Shown one piece after another: positions 8,482 to 16,386 of a stretch of 64,000 nt of DNA. The notes beneath the pieces are model-generated. The model saw nothing but the letters and a program-made list of their open reading frames with translations, was not told the DNA's origin and did not search any database. A program made the position numbers and the translations under genes. Position 1 is the stretch's first letter, and each line of letters begins with the position of its first letter. The stretch spans positions 558,001 through 622,000 of the forward strand of contig NZ_JIAL01000001.1 of assembly GCF_000688455.1 (NCBI RefSeq), read 5' to 3'. The stretch comes from Pseudacidobacterium ailaaui (GTDB lineage: Bacteria; Acidobacteriota; Terriglobia; Terriglobales; Acidobacteriaceae).

Positions 8482-10206
8482 CTAAAAGAGCTGCCCGGCG
8501 CGCAGAAGCAGGTGTTCAAGCACCGGACCCAGGCTCAGGACCGGGAAGAACGTCAACGCACCGACAATCAGAATCACGCCCGTCAGCAGGACCGTGAACA
8601 GGCCGCTATTCACCGGAAAAGTGCCCGGCGATGGAGGCACACTCTTCTTCTGCGCCAGGTTCCCCGCCATGGCCAGCATGGGCACCATCATCAGAAATCG
8701 CCCGATCAGCATCGTGGCCCCCAGGCTGAGGTTGTACCAGTGCGTGTTGGCATTCAGCCCCGCAAATGCCGAACCATTGTTTCCTGCTGCCGAGGTAAAG
8801 GCATAAAGAATTTCACTTAAGCCATGTGGACCGCCATTGTTCAAGCTGCTCAGACCCATTTGCGGAGCAAGCACGGAAATCGCCGTCAGCACCAGGATCA
8901 CCAGCGGGAAAATCAGTACGTACAGCATCGCCATCTTCACGTCATAGGCTTCGATCTTTTTGCCCAGATACTCCGGCGTCCGCCCCACCATCAGCCCGGC
9001 AATAAAGACAGCCAGCACCACATACACCAGGATCCCGTAAAGCCCCGAACCTACGCCGCCAAAAACAATTTCGCCCAGCATGATGTTTGCCAGCGGGACC
9101 AACCCGCCCAGCGGCATGAAGGAATCATGCATGGAATTGACCGCGCCACAGCTTGCGTCCGTCGTAATCGTCGCAAAGAGCGCCGACTGCGAAATGCCAA
9201 AGCGCACCTCTTTGCCCTCCATGTTCCCGCCCGGCTGAAGAGGGCCTGTTCGCTGGTCCACTCCATGCAGCAGAGGATGCGGCTGGGCCTCCGCCCACCA
9301 GGTAGCGACGAATCCGGCAACGAAGAGCACCGTCATGCAGGCAAAGACCGCTCGTCCGTGCCCCGGCGCTCCCGTCATCTTCCCCAACGTGACCGTCAGT
9401 GCAGCGGGAACCAGAAAGATCGAAAGCATCTCAAGAAAATTCGTCAATGGCGTCGGGTTCTCAAAGGGATGCGCGCTGTTTGCGTTAAAAAATCCGCCTC
9501 CATTGGTGCCAAGCATCTTGATGGCTTCCTGCGAGGCCACCGGCCCTTGTGCAATGGTCTGCTTCTGGTGCTCCAGCGTGACCGCTGTGGTGTAAGGTTT
9601 CAGGTTCTGGATGACTCCTTGCTGGACCAGAAGCCCGGCAAAGACAATACAGATGGGCAGCAAAAGATAAAGCACCGCGCGCGTCACATCCACCCAGAAG
9701 TTGCCGATGGTCTTTGATTCCCTTCGCGCAATGCCGCGCACCAGGGCAATCGCCACGGCAATGCCCACCGCTGCGCTCAAAAAGTTGTGATATGCGAGCC
9801 CCACCATCTGCGTGAAGTAGCTCATCGTAGTTTCCGGCACATAAGACTGCCAGTTGGTGTTGGTAGTAAATGAAGCGGCCGTGTTCCAGGCCAGGTCCGG
9901 GGCTACTCCGGCCAGATGCTGCGGGTTCCATGGCAGCCAGCGCTGCATCCGCTCAATCCCATAGGTCAGCAACATGGAGACGAAGCTGCACAGCAGCATG
10001 GAGACGGTATATTCACCCCATGTCATTTCCTCCTCGCCGCGCACGCCGAACAGCCGATACAGAAGGCCTTCGACTGGCTTCAGCACGGGGTCGGCAAAGG
10101 TGCGTTCTCCAGCAAAGACCCGCGCCAAATACAGCCCCAGAGGCCGCATCAAAAGCACAAGCACACCAAACAGCAGCAGAAATTGTAGCCACCCATGGAC
10201 CGTCAT
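8482..10206 (-). CDS. kdpA: Potassium-transporting ATPase KdpA subunit (K+ channel-like)
   Basis: A 574-aa integral membrane protein of the SKT superfamily that provides the selectivity filter of KdpFABC. Filter-like loops are visible as [12 protein letters not shown]-type ([13 protein letters not shown]), [16 protein letters not shown] and [13 protein letters not shown], with about ten membrane spans between. The ATG at 10206 follows the kdpF stop by 2 bases. Length equals that of well-studied KdpA proteins. It is the second structural gene of the operon. Confidence 0.98.
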   Translation of the reverse strand: MTVHGWLQFLLLFGVLVLLMRPLGLYLARVFAGERTFADPVLKPVEGLLYRLFGVRGEEEMTWGEYTVSMLLCSFVSMLLTYGIERMQRWLPWNPQHLAGVAPDLAWNTAASFTTNTNWQSYVPETTMSYFTQMVGLAYHNFLSAAVGIAVAIALVRGIARRESKTIGNFWVDVTRAVLYLLLPICIVFAGLLVQQGVIQNLKPYTTAVTLEHQKQTIAQGPVASQEAIKMLGTNGGGFFNANSAHPFENPTPLTNFLEMLSIFLVPAALTVTLGKMTGAPGHGRAVFACMTVLFVAGFVATWWAEAQPHPLLHGVDQRTGPLQPGGNMEGKEVRFGISQSALFATITTDASCGAVNSMHDSFMPLGGLVPLANIMLGEIVFGGVGSGLYGILVYVVLAVFIAGLMVGRTPEYLGKKIEAYDVKMAMLYVLIFPLVILVLTAISVLAPQMGLSSLNNGGPHGLSEILYAFTSAAGNNGSAFAGLNANTHWYNLSLGATMLIGRFLMMVPMLAMAGNLAQKKSVPPSPGTFPVNSGLFTVLLTGVILIVGALTFFPVLSLGPVLEHLLLRAGQLF

Positions 10207-10208
10207 AT

Positions 10209-10298
10209 TCAGAATTTCTCCGGATAAAGCAGAGTGGCCACCAGATAGGCCATCACCACGACCGTTACCGCAAGCACAATCAGGGTAAGCATGCTCAT
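10209..10298 (-). CDS. kdpF: KdpF, 29-aa membrane subunit
   Basis: A micro-ORF encoding MSMLTLIVLAVTVVVMAYLV followed by ATLLYPEKF. It is a single hydrophobic span followed by the LYPEKF tail that is diagnostic for KdpF. It lies immediately upstream of kdpA (2-base gap) and downstream of another small membrane ORF (5-base gap). KdpF acts as a lipid-like stabiliser at the KdpA interface. The GAGG of the preceding ORF's end (GCCTGAGGTGACGATCATG) serves as its ribosome binding site. Confidence 0.93.
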   Translation of the reverse strand: MSMLTLIVLAVTVVVMAYLVATLLYPEKF

Positions 10299-10303
10299 GA
10301 TCG

Positions 10304-10390
10304 TCACCTCAGGCGCTCACACGCGCGCACATAAACCAGCGCGATGACAAAGAACACAAACGTGAAAAGAAGCAGCAGAATGTCCCACAT
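10304..10390 (-). CDS. 28-aa membrane microprotein leading the kdp structural genes
   Basis: A small frame beginning ATGTGGGACATT encodes MWDILLLLFTFVFFVIALVY followed by VRACERLR. It is a single transmembrane helix with a positively charged, Cys-containing tail (VRACERLR). GAGAGG lies about 8 bases upstream of the ATG, and the stop is 5 bases before kdpF, so it is co-transcribed. I recall similar short proteins ending in a Y-V-R-x-C-E-R-L motif before kdpF in other bacteria, which supports reality, but no function is established. Plausible roles are an extra Kdp subunit or a link to the sensor kinase. Confidence 0.75.
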   Translation of the reverse strand: MWDILLLLFTFVFFVIALVYVRACERLR

Positions 10391-10443
10391 AAACGGACCT
10401 CTCAGCAAGGCCGTTATCAGTAGACCCTCAGGGCGCTAAATCG

Positions 10444-10462
10444 CGTGTAAGGAAGATATAAA
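10444..10462 (-). promoter_or_regulatory. KdpE-box-like sequence ahead of the kdp structural genes
   Basis: Read on the minus strand this is TTTATATCTTCCTTACACG. From memory, the E. coli KdpE target contains TTTATACTTTTTTTACACC; the two agree at 14 of 19 positions, including the TTTATA and TTACAC half-sites. It lies about 55 bases before the 28-aa ORF and just after the kdpE stop, where an activator site for the structural genes would be expected. No search was run, so the match could be fortuitous. Confidence 0.5.
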
Positions 10463-10479
10463 GAAGTCGTAAAGACGGA

Positions 10480-11175
10480 CTATTCCACGCCTTCGGGAAG
10501 AAAGCGGTAGCCCACCCACGGTTCGGTCTGGATATATTCCTTCTCCGGACCGCCGCCGAGCTTCCTGCGGAGCTGGCCGATAAAGACCCGCAGATACTCC
10601 GGTTGCTGCGCCGATTGCGCGCCCCATACGGCGGTAAGAAGAGCGCGGTGCGTAATCACCTTGCCCCGATTTCTCGCCAGATATAGCAGCAGATCAAACT
10701 CCTTCGGCGTCAGATGCACTGCCTTGCCCTGCACCGTCACCGCATGGGCGGCTGGATCAATACGGAAGTCTCCTGCTTCGATACACTGGGCCGTCTCTCG
10801 TTCCGGGGCCCGGCGCAGATGCGCGCGGACGCGCGCCAGCAGCTCCTGCGCGCTGAAAGGCTTCGTCACATAGTCGTCCGCACCAGCATCCAGGGCCTCA
10901 ATCTTGGTGCGCTCCTGGTCGCGCACAGAAAGAAGAAGGATCGGCACCTGGCTCTTCACCCGGATGGCGCGGGTCAGCTCGATGCCATTCATCCCCGGCA
11001 TCATCAGGTCAGTAATAATCAGGTCCGGGGGCCATTCCTGCACCAGCCGCAGCGCCTCCTCTGGATCATTTGCCGTGCGTACATCATGCCCCTGCGCAGA
11101 GAGCGAGGCGCGCAGGACCCGCGTAATCTGGACTTCATCGTCAATCACAAGAACACGTGCGGCCATACTCCCCAT
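10480..11175 (-). CDS. kdpE: OmpR-family response regulator, KdpE type
   Basis: A 231-aa protein with receiver domain 1-125 (acidic pair in VIDDEVQIT, phospho-acceptor Asp56 in IITDLMMPG, Lys in YVTKPFS) and a C-terminal winged helix from about residue 135 (HLTPKEFDLLLYLARN, LRVFIGQLRRKLG, YIQTEPWVGYRF). The last two segments are typical of KdpE. It is upstream of and co-directional with the small ORF-kdpFABC genes, and divergent from a histidine kinase whose start is 19 bases away. It probably activates kdp via the box at 10444-10462. ATGs at 11175 and 11166 are both possible starts. Confidence 0.92.
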   Translation of the reverse strand: MGSMAARVLVIDDEVQITRVLRASLSAQGHDVRTANDPEEALRLVQEWPPDLIITDLMMPGMNGIELTRAIRVKSQVPILLLSVRDQERTKIEALDAGADDYVTKPFSAQELLARVRAHLRRAPERETAQCIEAGDFRIDPAAHAVTVQGKAVHLTPKEFDLLLYLARNRGKVITHRALLTAVWGAQSAQQPEYLRVFIGQLRRKLGGGPEKEYIQTEPWVGYRFLPEGVE

Positions 11176-11194
11176 AAAGTATCATCACCAACGA

Positions 11195-12658
11195 ATGCCC
11201 AAGAACTTCAGCCCGCGATTTCTCAGCATCGTGCGGTACATCCTCTCGACCGCACTTGCCTGTGCTCTCGTAGCGCTCTTCCGACTTGTGATTCACGTCA
11301 ATCCTGCCACGGCTGCACTCAGTTTTCTCGTTCTGGTGCTGCTGGTTGCCTCGCGCTGGCCCCTGGCCCATTCCATCTACCTTTCCGTACTCTGCACCCT
11401 GCTCTATAACTTCTTTTTTCTTCCTCCGATCGGGACCCTGACCATCGCTGATCCGCAGAACTGGGTCGCGCTCTCCGTCTTTCTCGCAACCGGAATTCTG
11501 GTAAGTCATCTGGCGGAAAACGCCCGCAGGCAGCGCTCTCTTTCCGAACAGCGCCGTCGCGAGGTCGAACGCCTGTATGAATTCAGCCAGCAGCTCCTCC
11601 TTCATGAGGACCTGCACACCCTCGCCCGGGAAACCCCCTCCATGGCCGCGCGTGTCTTTGAGCTCCGCGCCGTGGCAATCTACCTTCGCGAACGCGATGC
11701 GGTCTATGATTCTGATCCGGAACATGCCCTGCTTCCCGCAATCGACTTAAAGCAGGCCGCGCAAAACCCGGAGGCCGGCTTCCGCAGAGAATCCGATGTC
11801 TGCGTCCTTCCCTTAATGCTAGGTCTGCGCTGCATCGGCTCGCTGGCCGTTCGTGACAGCGGCGACTCGCAACAGATGTATGAAGCCATTGGCGGACTGA
11901 TCGCCATTGCCCTGGAACGCGCCGCCGCCCTGGAGCGCTCCAGCCGCATGGAGGCCGTCCGCGAAGGAGAACGCCTGCGCACGGCCTTGCTCGACTCCAT
12001 TACCCACGAGCTGCGAACCCCGCTCACCGCCATCCGCGCCGCTGCCACCAGCCTTCTTTCGCAGCCCTCCCTGCCGGAAGCAGCGCGTCGCGAAATGTAT
12101 TCCATTGTGGATGAAGAATGCCAGCGTCTGGACCGCCTGATTGCCGAAGCCGTTGAGATGGCGCAACTGGACTCGGCCGGCCTGCGCGTCCGTCCTCTCA
12201 TGCAGAACATTCGTAATCTCGTAGACTCCGTCCTTGAGCAGGAGGAGCCGCGACTTCGCACCCGCCCTGTGCAGGTCATCGTGCCCGCAGAGCTTCCCGA
12301 CATCCCAATGGATCCCGACCTGGTGCGCCGGGTACTTCGTCATCTCATCGAGAATGCCGTCAAATACTCGCCCGCAAAGTCTCCCATCCTCATTCGGGCT
12401 GGGCTTTCCACCGGCCGTCTTTTGGTACAAGTGGAAAATCAGGGCTCCGGAATTAACCCGGCCGACCTGCCCTTCATCTTCGACAAGTTTTATCGTGGTA
12501 GCAGCCAGCGCGGCCGCGTCGAAGGCAGCGGTCTGGGCCTTTCCATTGCCCGCGCCATCCTCACCGCGCATGGCGGAGGAATCGAAGTCAGCAGCAGACC
12601 AGGACAGGGTGCCGTCTTCACCTTTTGGCTGCCATTTCGGATCTCAGGACAACCATGA
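11195..12658 (+). CDS. KdpD-like sensor histidine kinase lacking the KdpD/Usp N-terminal domains
   Basis: A 487-aa membrane kinase. Residues about 10-105 hold four membrane spans of the DUF4118 type that form the KdpD membrane core; a GAF-like region (about 125-250) follows; then HisKA with His271 in DSITHELRTPLTA, the N box HLIENAVKYSP, and GSGLGLSIARAIL. KdpD normally has a further 390 N-terminal residues (Walker-containing KdpD domain plus Usp-like domain) upstream of the spans. Here the frame starts almost at the first span, and no separate KdpD domain gene is in the window. Divergent pairing with kdpE makes KdpE the probable partner. Confidence 0.85.
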   Translation: MPKNFSPRFLSIVRYILSTALACALVALFRLVIHVNPATAALSFLVLVLLVASRWPLAHSIYLSVLCTLLYNFFFLPPIGTLTIADPQNWVALSVFLATGILVSHLAENARRQRSLSEQRRREVERLYEFSQQLLLHEDLHTLARETPSMAARVFELRAVAIYLRERDAVYDSDPEHALLPAIDLKQAAQNPEAGFRRESDVCVLPLMLGLRCIGSLAVRDSGDSQQMYEAIGGLIAIALERAAALERSSRMEAVREGERLRTALLDSITHELRTPLTAIRAAATSLLSQPSLPEAARREMYSIVDEECQRLDRLIAEAVEMAQLDSAGLRVRPLMQNIRNLVDSVLEQEEPRLRTRPVQVIVPAELPDIPMDPDLVRRVLRHLIENAVKYSPAKSPILIRAGLSTGRLLVQVENQGSGINPADLPFIFDKFYRGSSQRGRVEGSGLGLSIARAILTAHGGGIEVSSRPGQGAVFTFWLPFRISGQP

Positions 12659-12763
12659 ACCATCCGGGGAGGCGTACTTCGATACCCTCACAGGGTCCGC
12701 ACATACCCTGCACTCGGCTGGCGGCATCTTCCGATGGGGCGCGTGCAGTGGCAGGAACTGGAT

Positions 12764-12797
12764 GCTTCTCGCGTCTCACTTCCGAGACGGAAGAAGC
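12764..12797. terminator. Strong hairpin between convergent genes
   Basis: An inverted repeat of GCTTCT-CG-CGTCTC, loop acttcc, GAGACG-GA-AGAAGC gives 12 base pairs around a small internal loop. It lies 105 bases after the sensor kinase and 9 bases before the end of the convergent SRPBCC gene. It lacks a clean T run but is well placed as a bidirectional terminator. Confidence 0.55.
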
Positions 12798-12805
12798 GTA
12801 GAGTC

Positions 12806-13312
12806 TTACTCGGCCTGCGCTAACACTGAAACCAGCTCAGCAACTTTGTCGAGGATCTGGCTCCAGCCTTCGAGTTGGCCGGTCTTCTTCGCCTCCTCCA
12901 TACTTTCGTTGCCAATAAAGGTAAGCTTCGTCTGGCCGTTTCCGAGGTCCTCAAAGAGAGTGACATCGTAGGCGCCTTCGATGGCTTCGTGTTCGATGCC
13001 GTAGTGCTCGGGCTCGACCTTGTTGCCCCCGGCGTCGGCAAAGTACATGGAGGAGACGATTTTCTCCTGCGGGATGATCTCGTGGTACTCCCCGGCGTTC
13101 CAGAACTGCTGCCCGTCAGGCGACTGCATACAGCAAAGGAACTTGCCGCCGACGCGGAAGTCAATCTTGCAGACCGGAGCAGTAAAGCCCTTAGGTCCCC
13201 ACCACTGCATGACATATTTCGGGTCGGTCCATGCCTTCCAAACCAGCTCGCGTGGGGCATCAAATACTCTGACGACGACCATCCGCTCAGTCTCGTTCAC
13301 TGCTCTTGTCAT
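12806..13312 (-). CDS. SRPBCC / AHSA1-like domain protein
   Basis: A 168-aa START-like (Bet v 1 fold) protein. Characteristic segments are VFDAPRELVWKAWTDP at the start, MQWWGPKGFTAPVC, FRVGGKF, the hydrophobic GEYHEIIPQEKI, and the C-terminal helix GWSQILDKVAELV. Such proteins bind small hydrophobic ligands, but most in this group have no assigned function. The start has GGAGG 6 bases upstream. In this family the gene is usually the second of an operon whose first gene is an ArsR-like repressor. Here the 3' stub of such a gene overlaps the start (see 13287-13388), so the original promoter and regulator appear to be lost. Confidence 0.88.
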   Translation of the reverse strand: MTRAVNETERMVVVRVFDAPRELVWKAWTDPKYVMQWWGPKGFTAPVCKIDFRVGGKFLCCMQSPDGQQFWNAGEYHEIIPQEKIVSSMYFADAGGNKVEPEHYGIEHEAIEGAYDVTLFEDLGNGQTKLTFIGNESMEEAKKTGQLEGWSQILDKVAELVSVLAQAE

Positions 13313-13388
13313 TTTTGGCCTCCGCCATTTTCATTTGCTTGACCACTTCATCCAGCCTGTCGAAACTTTCATGCCAGAAGCGGCAATG
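13287..13388 (-). pseudogene. 3' stub of an ArsR-like regulator gene (remnant)
   Basis: Overlapping the start of the SRPBCC gene in another frame is an open stretch of 33 codons without a start codon. It is entered by an in-frame stop at 13389-13391 and contains CRFWHESFDRLDEVVKQMK near its beginning. This FW-x-x-x-xDRL-D pattern is typical of the last helix of ArsR-family regulators that precede AHSA1-type genes with exactly this overlap. The rest of the regulator is missing. I read it as a gene truncated when the adjacent island arrived; the identification rests on a short pattern plus context. Confidence 0.5.
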
Positions 13389-13668
13389 TCAACAGGTATT
13401 TTTTAAGGAATCCGTGTAACACGGGGCTGCTTGTTGGTTGCAAGAGAAACCGCGCGGCCCAGGCCACGCTCCCACTTTTCGATGCGCCCGCCAAGAAGCT
13501 CACCGACAAACCCAAAGAGGCGTTTTGTGGAATGAGACGAGAGGGATTGAATAGTGACGCAAAGCGCGTTGACCGTGACTAATCCCGCAGATGCTAAAGT
13601 GGTTCATTAATCTTACCGAGGTTGAGAGACGGATATACCCCGTCTTTGGCAAGTCATACACTAGTGAC
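13389..13668. other. Junction segment between the ArsR stub and the TIR gene
   Basis: There is no complete gene here. On the plus strand one frame stays open without a start codon from about 13400 to 13583 and includes TLPLFDAPAKKLTDKPKEAF, ending at a TAA; it could be the C-terminal tail of a lost gene, which I cannot identify. TTGACC at 13569-13574 is a possible -35 element, but the -10 match is poor. This segment marks the left boundary of the TIR/relaxase island. Confidence 0.4.
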
Positions 13669-14592
13669 ATGGCGCGACGAAATACACAGAAGATTAGTGA
13701 GATTACGAGGCAAGAACTCGTAGACCGCATTCTCATGGATACTCATGGAGCATTCCCCGGACGTTTCGGGCTGATTCCATTCCTAAGGCTTGTATGGCCG
13801 TTAACTCAGATGTCGTCGACCGATAGCCGGTTCAACGACGCCGAACGCGACATCTGGCAGCATATGGTCAATAACGATGATTGGACTATGCACGATCTGC
13901 TCGTCACCCGGTTAAAGGTGTTGGAAATACCCGACCAAAAATTTGGCCGTTTTCTCGAAACACTGGTGCATCCCCTCAATGTGCCAGATAAAGGACAACA
14001 AGCCGAGTACGTGAAGTGGATCAACGAAGAATTGAAGAACGATGGATTTGAATTACGCAAAGTCGATGAAGTCTCATCCCGGCCGATTTACAAACTTTCA
14101 CCGATTGGCGGCGACGCACTTGGGGATGCGTATGAAGTGGTCCTTTCGTTTGCTGGAGAGGATAGGAAGTACGTCGAGCAAGTAGCCGAGATTTTGAAAT
14201 CGAGAGATGTGGAACTCTTCTATGACAATTACGAAGAGGCTTCGCTGTGGGGCAAGAATCTCGTCGAGCATCTTCATAAGGTGTATAGCGGCTCAGGCCG
14301 ATATTGTGTGATGTTCATTTCTGCTGCATATGCCGAAAAAGTGTGGCCCACGCATGAGCGACGGAGCGCGTTTGAAAAAGCCATTAAATCGAAGGAAGAG
14401 TACATCCTGCCTGCGCGATTCGATGATACAGATATACCGGGACTTCATCAGCACATCGGCTATGTAGACCTTCGCCAGAAGACACCGAAGGAACTGGCAA
14501 AACTCATCTTGCAAAAACTTGGTTATCCCACGGATGAATCGCAGAACGTCGATGTCGCTTCCACAATCAGTAATGACGATATCCCGTTCTAG
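13669..14592 (+). CDS. AbiJ-NTD3 / TIR domain defence-type protein
   Basis: A 307-aa protein; an in-frame ATG at 13591 would add 26 residues, but the recognisable domain starts after MARRNTQK. Residues 10-150 match the AbiJ N-terminal domain 3 pattern (ITRQELVDRIL, MSSTDSRFNDAERDIWQHMV, LETLVHPL, GFELRKVDEVSSRPIYK), a domain fused to abortive-infection effectors. Residues about 154-295 are a TIR domain: YEVVLSFAGEDRKYVEQVA, DVELFYDNYEEASLWGKN, YCVMFISAAYAEKVWP, and Glu230 in THERRSA at the position of the NAD-cleaving glutamate in other TIRs. The expected activity is NAD+ or nucleotide hydrolysis or signalling on phage infection. The gene is visibly less GC-rich than its neighbours and is flanked by gene debris, indicating transfer. 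Confidence 0.8.
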   Translation: MARRNTQKISEITRQELVDRILMDTHGAFPGRFGLIPFLRLVWPLTQMSSTDSRFNDAERDIWQHMVNNDDWTMHDLLVTRLKVLEIPDQKFGRFLETLVHPLNVPDKGQQAEYVKWINEELKNDGFELRKVDEVSSRPIYKLSPIGGDALGDAYEVVLSFAGEDRKYVEQVAEILKSRDVELFYDNYEEASLWGKNLVEHLHKVYSGSGRYCVMFISAAYAEKVWPTHERRSAFEKAIKSKEEYILPARFDDTDIPGLHQHIGYVDLRQKTPKELAKLILQKLGYPTDESQNVDVASTISNDDIPF

Positions 14593-14639
14593 GAAGTCCT
14601 GCAAAGTTGTCTTGTTTTACTAAGGCATAGAATTTTCTT

Positions 14640-15163
14640 GTGCTGACCATCTCAAACCGCTTTCAGCTTCGCAGGTACCGACGTACCATGAGCGGGAGTT
14701 TGCGTCTGATCGGCAGAACTATTGGAGCCGCGACCAGCAGGGGCATGGCGAGTGGCAAGGCAAGCTGGCCGAGCAGTGGGGGCTATCAGGTCCGGTTGGC
14801 AATGAGCACTTCGCGCGTCTGACCGAAGGCCAGCATCCGCACACGGAAGCGCAGCTCGTTCGCCATCAAGCCTCCAAAACTTACGAGGTAAAATTCGGCA
14901 GAGAGGTAACGAGCGTAGAACATCGTGCCGGTTGGGATGCTACATTCAGTGCACCCAAAAATGTTTCTCTCACCGCCCTTATCGGCGGCGATGAGCGCGT
15001 AAGAGAGGCGCATCGGGAAAGCGCCAGTCCTATCGACGGCGACGCCGCGCCGCAACTCCACACCCATGCTGTGATCTTCAACGTCACCGAGCCCGACAAC
15101 GGACAAACCCGCGCCTTACAGCCGCAGGAGAGTCATCGAACACGGCATGGGCTTGGGGCATAG
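14640..15163 (+). pseudogene. Degenerate MobF-type conjugative relaxase (TrwC/TraI-like)
   Basis: The first codons (GTG CTG ACC ATC TCA) encode the usual MobF start MLTIS, then one base is missing at about 14655-14657 and the rest continues in the next frame. That frame contains YHEREFASDRQNYWSRDQQ, QWGLSGPVGNEHFARL, EVTSVEHRAGWDATFSAPK and APQLHTHAVIFNVTE, the last being the three-histidine metal site of relaxases. Between AHRES and the HTH block about 30-40 residues that the family normally has are missing, an in-frame deletion. Homology stops after ALQPQE, and the frame ends at 15163. The remaining 600 or more residues of the relaxase/helicase are absent. It is non-functional and is the relic of a conjugative element. 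Confidence 0.85.
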
Positions 15164-15220
15164 TCTCTAGAAGCTGTCTCAAAAAGTCTTGGGACCAGAG
15201 CTGGGCACCAGAGCCCGGCA

Positions 15221-15970
15221 CTACAGCATGTGCCGCGCCCAGCCATCCAGCCACGCATACGTGATCGCATGCCAGGTCTCGTTGAAGTAAAGCCCCGTGG
15301 CCGTGAGCCCGGCCGCGAGGATGAGCGCCGAGGCCCACAAAAACTGCTTCATGACCCGGTCCTGCTTCCAGTCCCAGAGAAACATGAGCGCGATGATGAG
15401 CAGATTGCCGCCCTCAAAAAACAGGTAGGTACCCAGAAAACTGCTGGGCGGGGCCATGAATAGGATCATCACGCGGGTGAAGGCTGCATCGCTGATGCAG
15501 ATAATCGCCAGCGTGAGCACACGCCGATGGGCAGCGGAGTTGCGGCGCAGGCGAATGCCCCACACCAGCAGCACGGCCATGCAGATGACCCCGCTGAAGG
15601 CCAGGCTAAGAAATTCGGGCGGCAGAAAGCCGGGAGTATGCAGGTTCCGTGCCTGCCAACTGAGTTCGGCCCACGGAGCAATCACCACCACCAGCGCCGC
15701 GTATCCGGCCCCGAGCCAGCCCAGGGTCCGGTGCAGGCGCACATGGCCGCTCTCGACCATCAGCACCAGCGTCGTGGCCGTGATCAGCCACAAAATGGTG
15801 GCGATGGCGTGGACATGAACGATGGCGGGGACACGAGGCTGCTCATGCAAGTAGTGAGGAAGATCGGAGCCAAAACCGACCGTGACGAAGGTCCAGAAGA
15901 GGGCCAGCCACACCAGCGCGGCCCGGCGATCATCGCGTGCCGGCCAGGAAGCAGTCGTTTGGATGCGCAT
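15221..15970 (-). CDS. Uncharacterised multi-span membrane protein
   Basis: A 249-aa protein with about seven hydrophobic segments. The start at 15970 is chosen because AAGGGA lies 8 bases upstream. Two histidine-containing motifs sit where spans would meet the membrane face: VHVHAIATILWL and RLHRTLGWLG, a spacing resembling haem- or metal-binding membrane families such as DUF420/DUF2306, but I cannot assign one. There is no operon partner; it follows the relaxase relic on the opposite strand. A short sequence at 15170-15190 (GAAGCTGTCTCAAAAAGTC) looks like an insertion-sequence end, so the gene may lie just outside the island. Confidence 0.75.
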   Translation of the reverse strand: MRIQTTASWPARDDRRAALVWLALFWTFVTVGFGSDLPHYLHEQPRVPAIVHVHAIATILWLITATTLVLMVESGHVRLHRTLGWLGAGYAALVVVIAPWAELSWQARNLHTPGFLPPEFLSLAFSGVICMAVLLVWGIRLRRNSAAHRRVLTLAIICISDAAFTRVMILFMAPPSSFLGTYLFFEGGNLLIIALMFLWDWKQDRVMKQFLWASALILAAGLTATGLYFNETWHAITYAWLDGWARHML

Positions 15971-16386
15971 CGGCAAATCCCTTGCAGACAGAAAGGATGA
16001 ATGGGGGAAATAGTAACACGTTATACGCGGTTCCGCGCCCTGGGGAAGAACTTTCCGATGGGCACAAGCTCCTTAATTAACAACGACGCTCATCGGAATG
16101 ATGTTCATTGCGTCCAATTGATCGTCCCTGGAGAATGGTCCCTCGCGTTCAAGAAGTGCACAGAAATCGAGAAAACGCCTGCACAGTTCCTACACAGCCA
16201 AAAACAGCCAATTTATCTCTCAATAAATCAGCAATTTCTATAAATCCACTCACACGCCCAAATGACAAAGTCGAACAGAGAACCAGGATGACCCGCCTCC
16301 TGTGGTCCCGACCGAAGCACAGATACGGTACGGAAGGACCTGCATTTCTTTCTCTTCAGCACGGAGAAAGAAGTTGATTTTGCCGA
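15971..16386. other. Gene-free interval
   Basis: About 415 bases without a supportable gene between two minus-strand genes. An inverted repeat TTCCGATG (16053-16060) and CATCGGAA (16091-16098) could be an operator or hairpin. The stretch 16190-16260 is AT-rich. I see nothing else. Confidence 0.5.

Noticed and set aside
16001-16243. 80-aa plus-strand frame in the gap upstream of the glycosyltransferase gene
   Set aside because: No ribosome site, no hydrophobic or domain pattern and random-looking composition; left as a gene-free interval.
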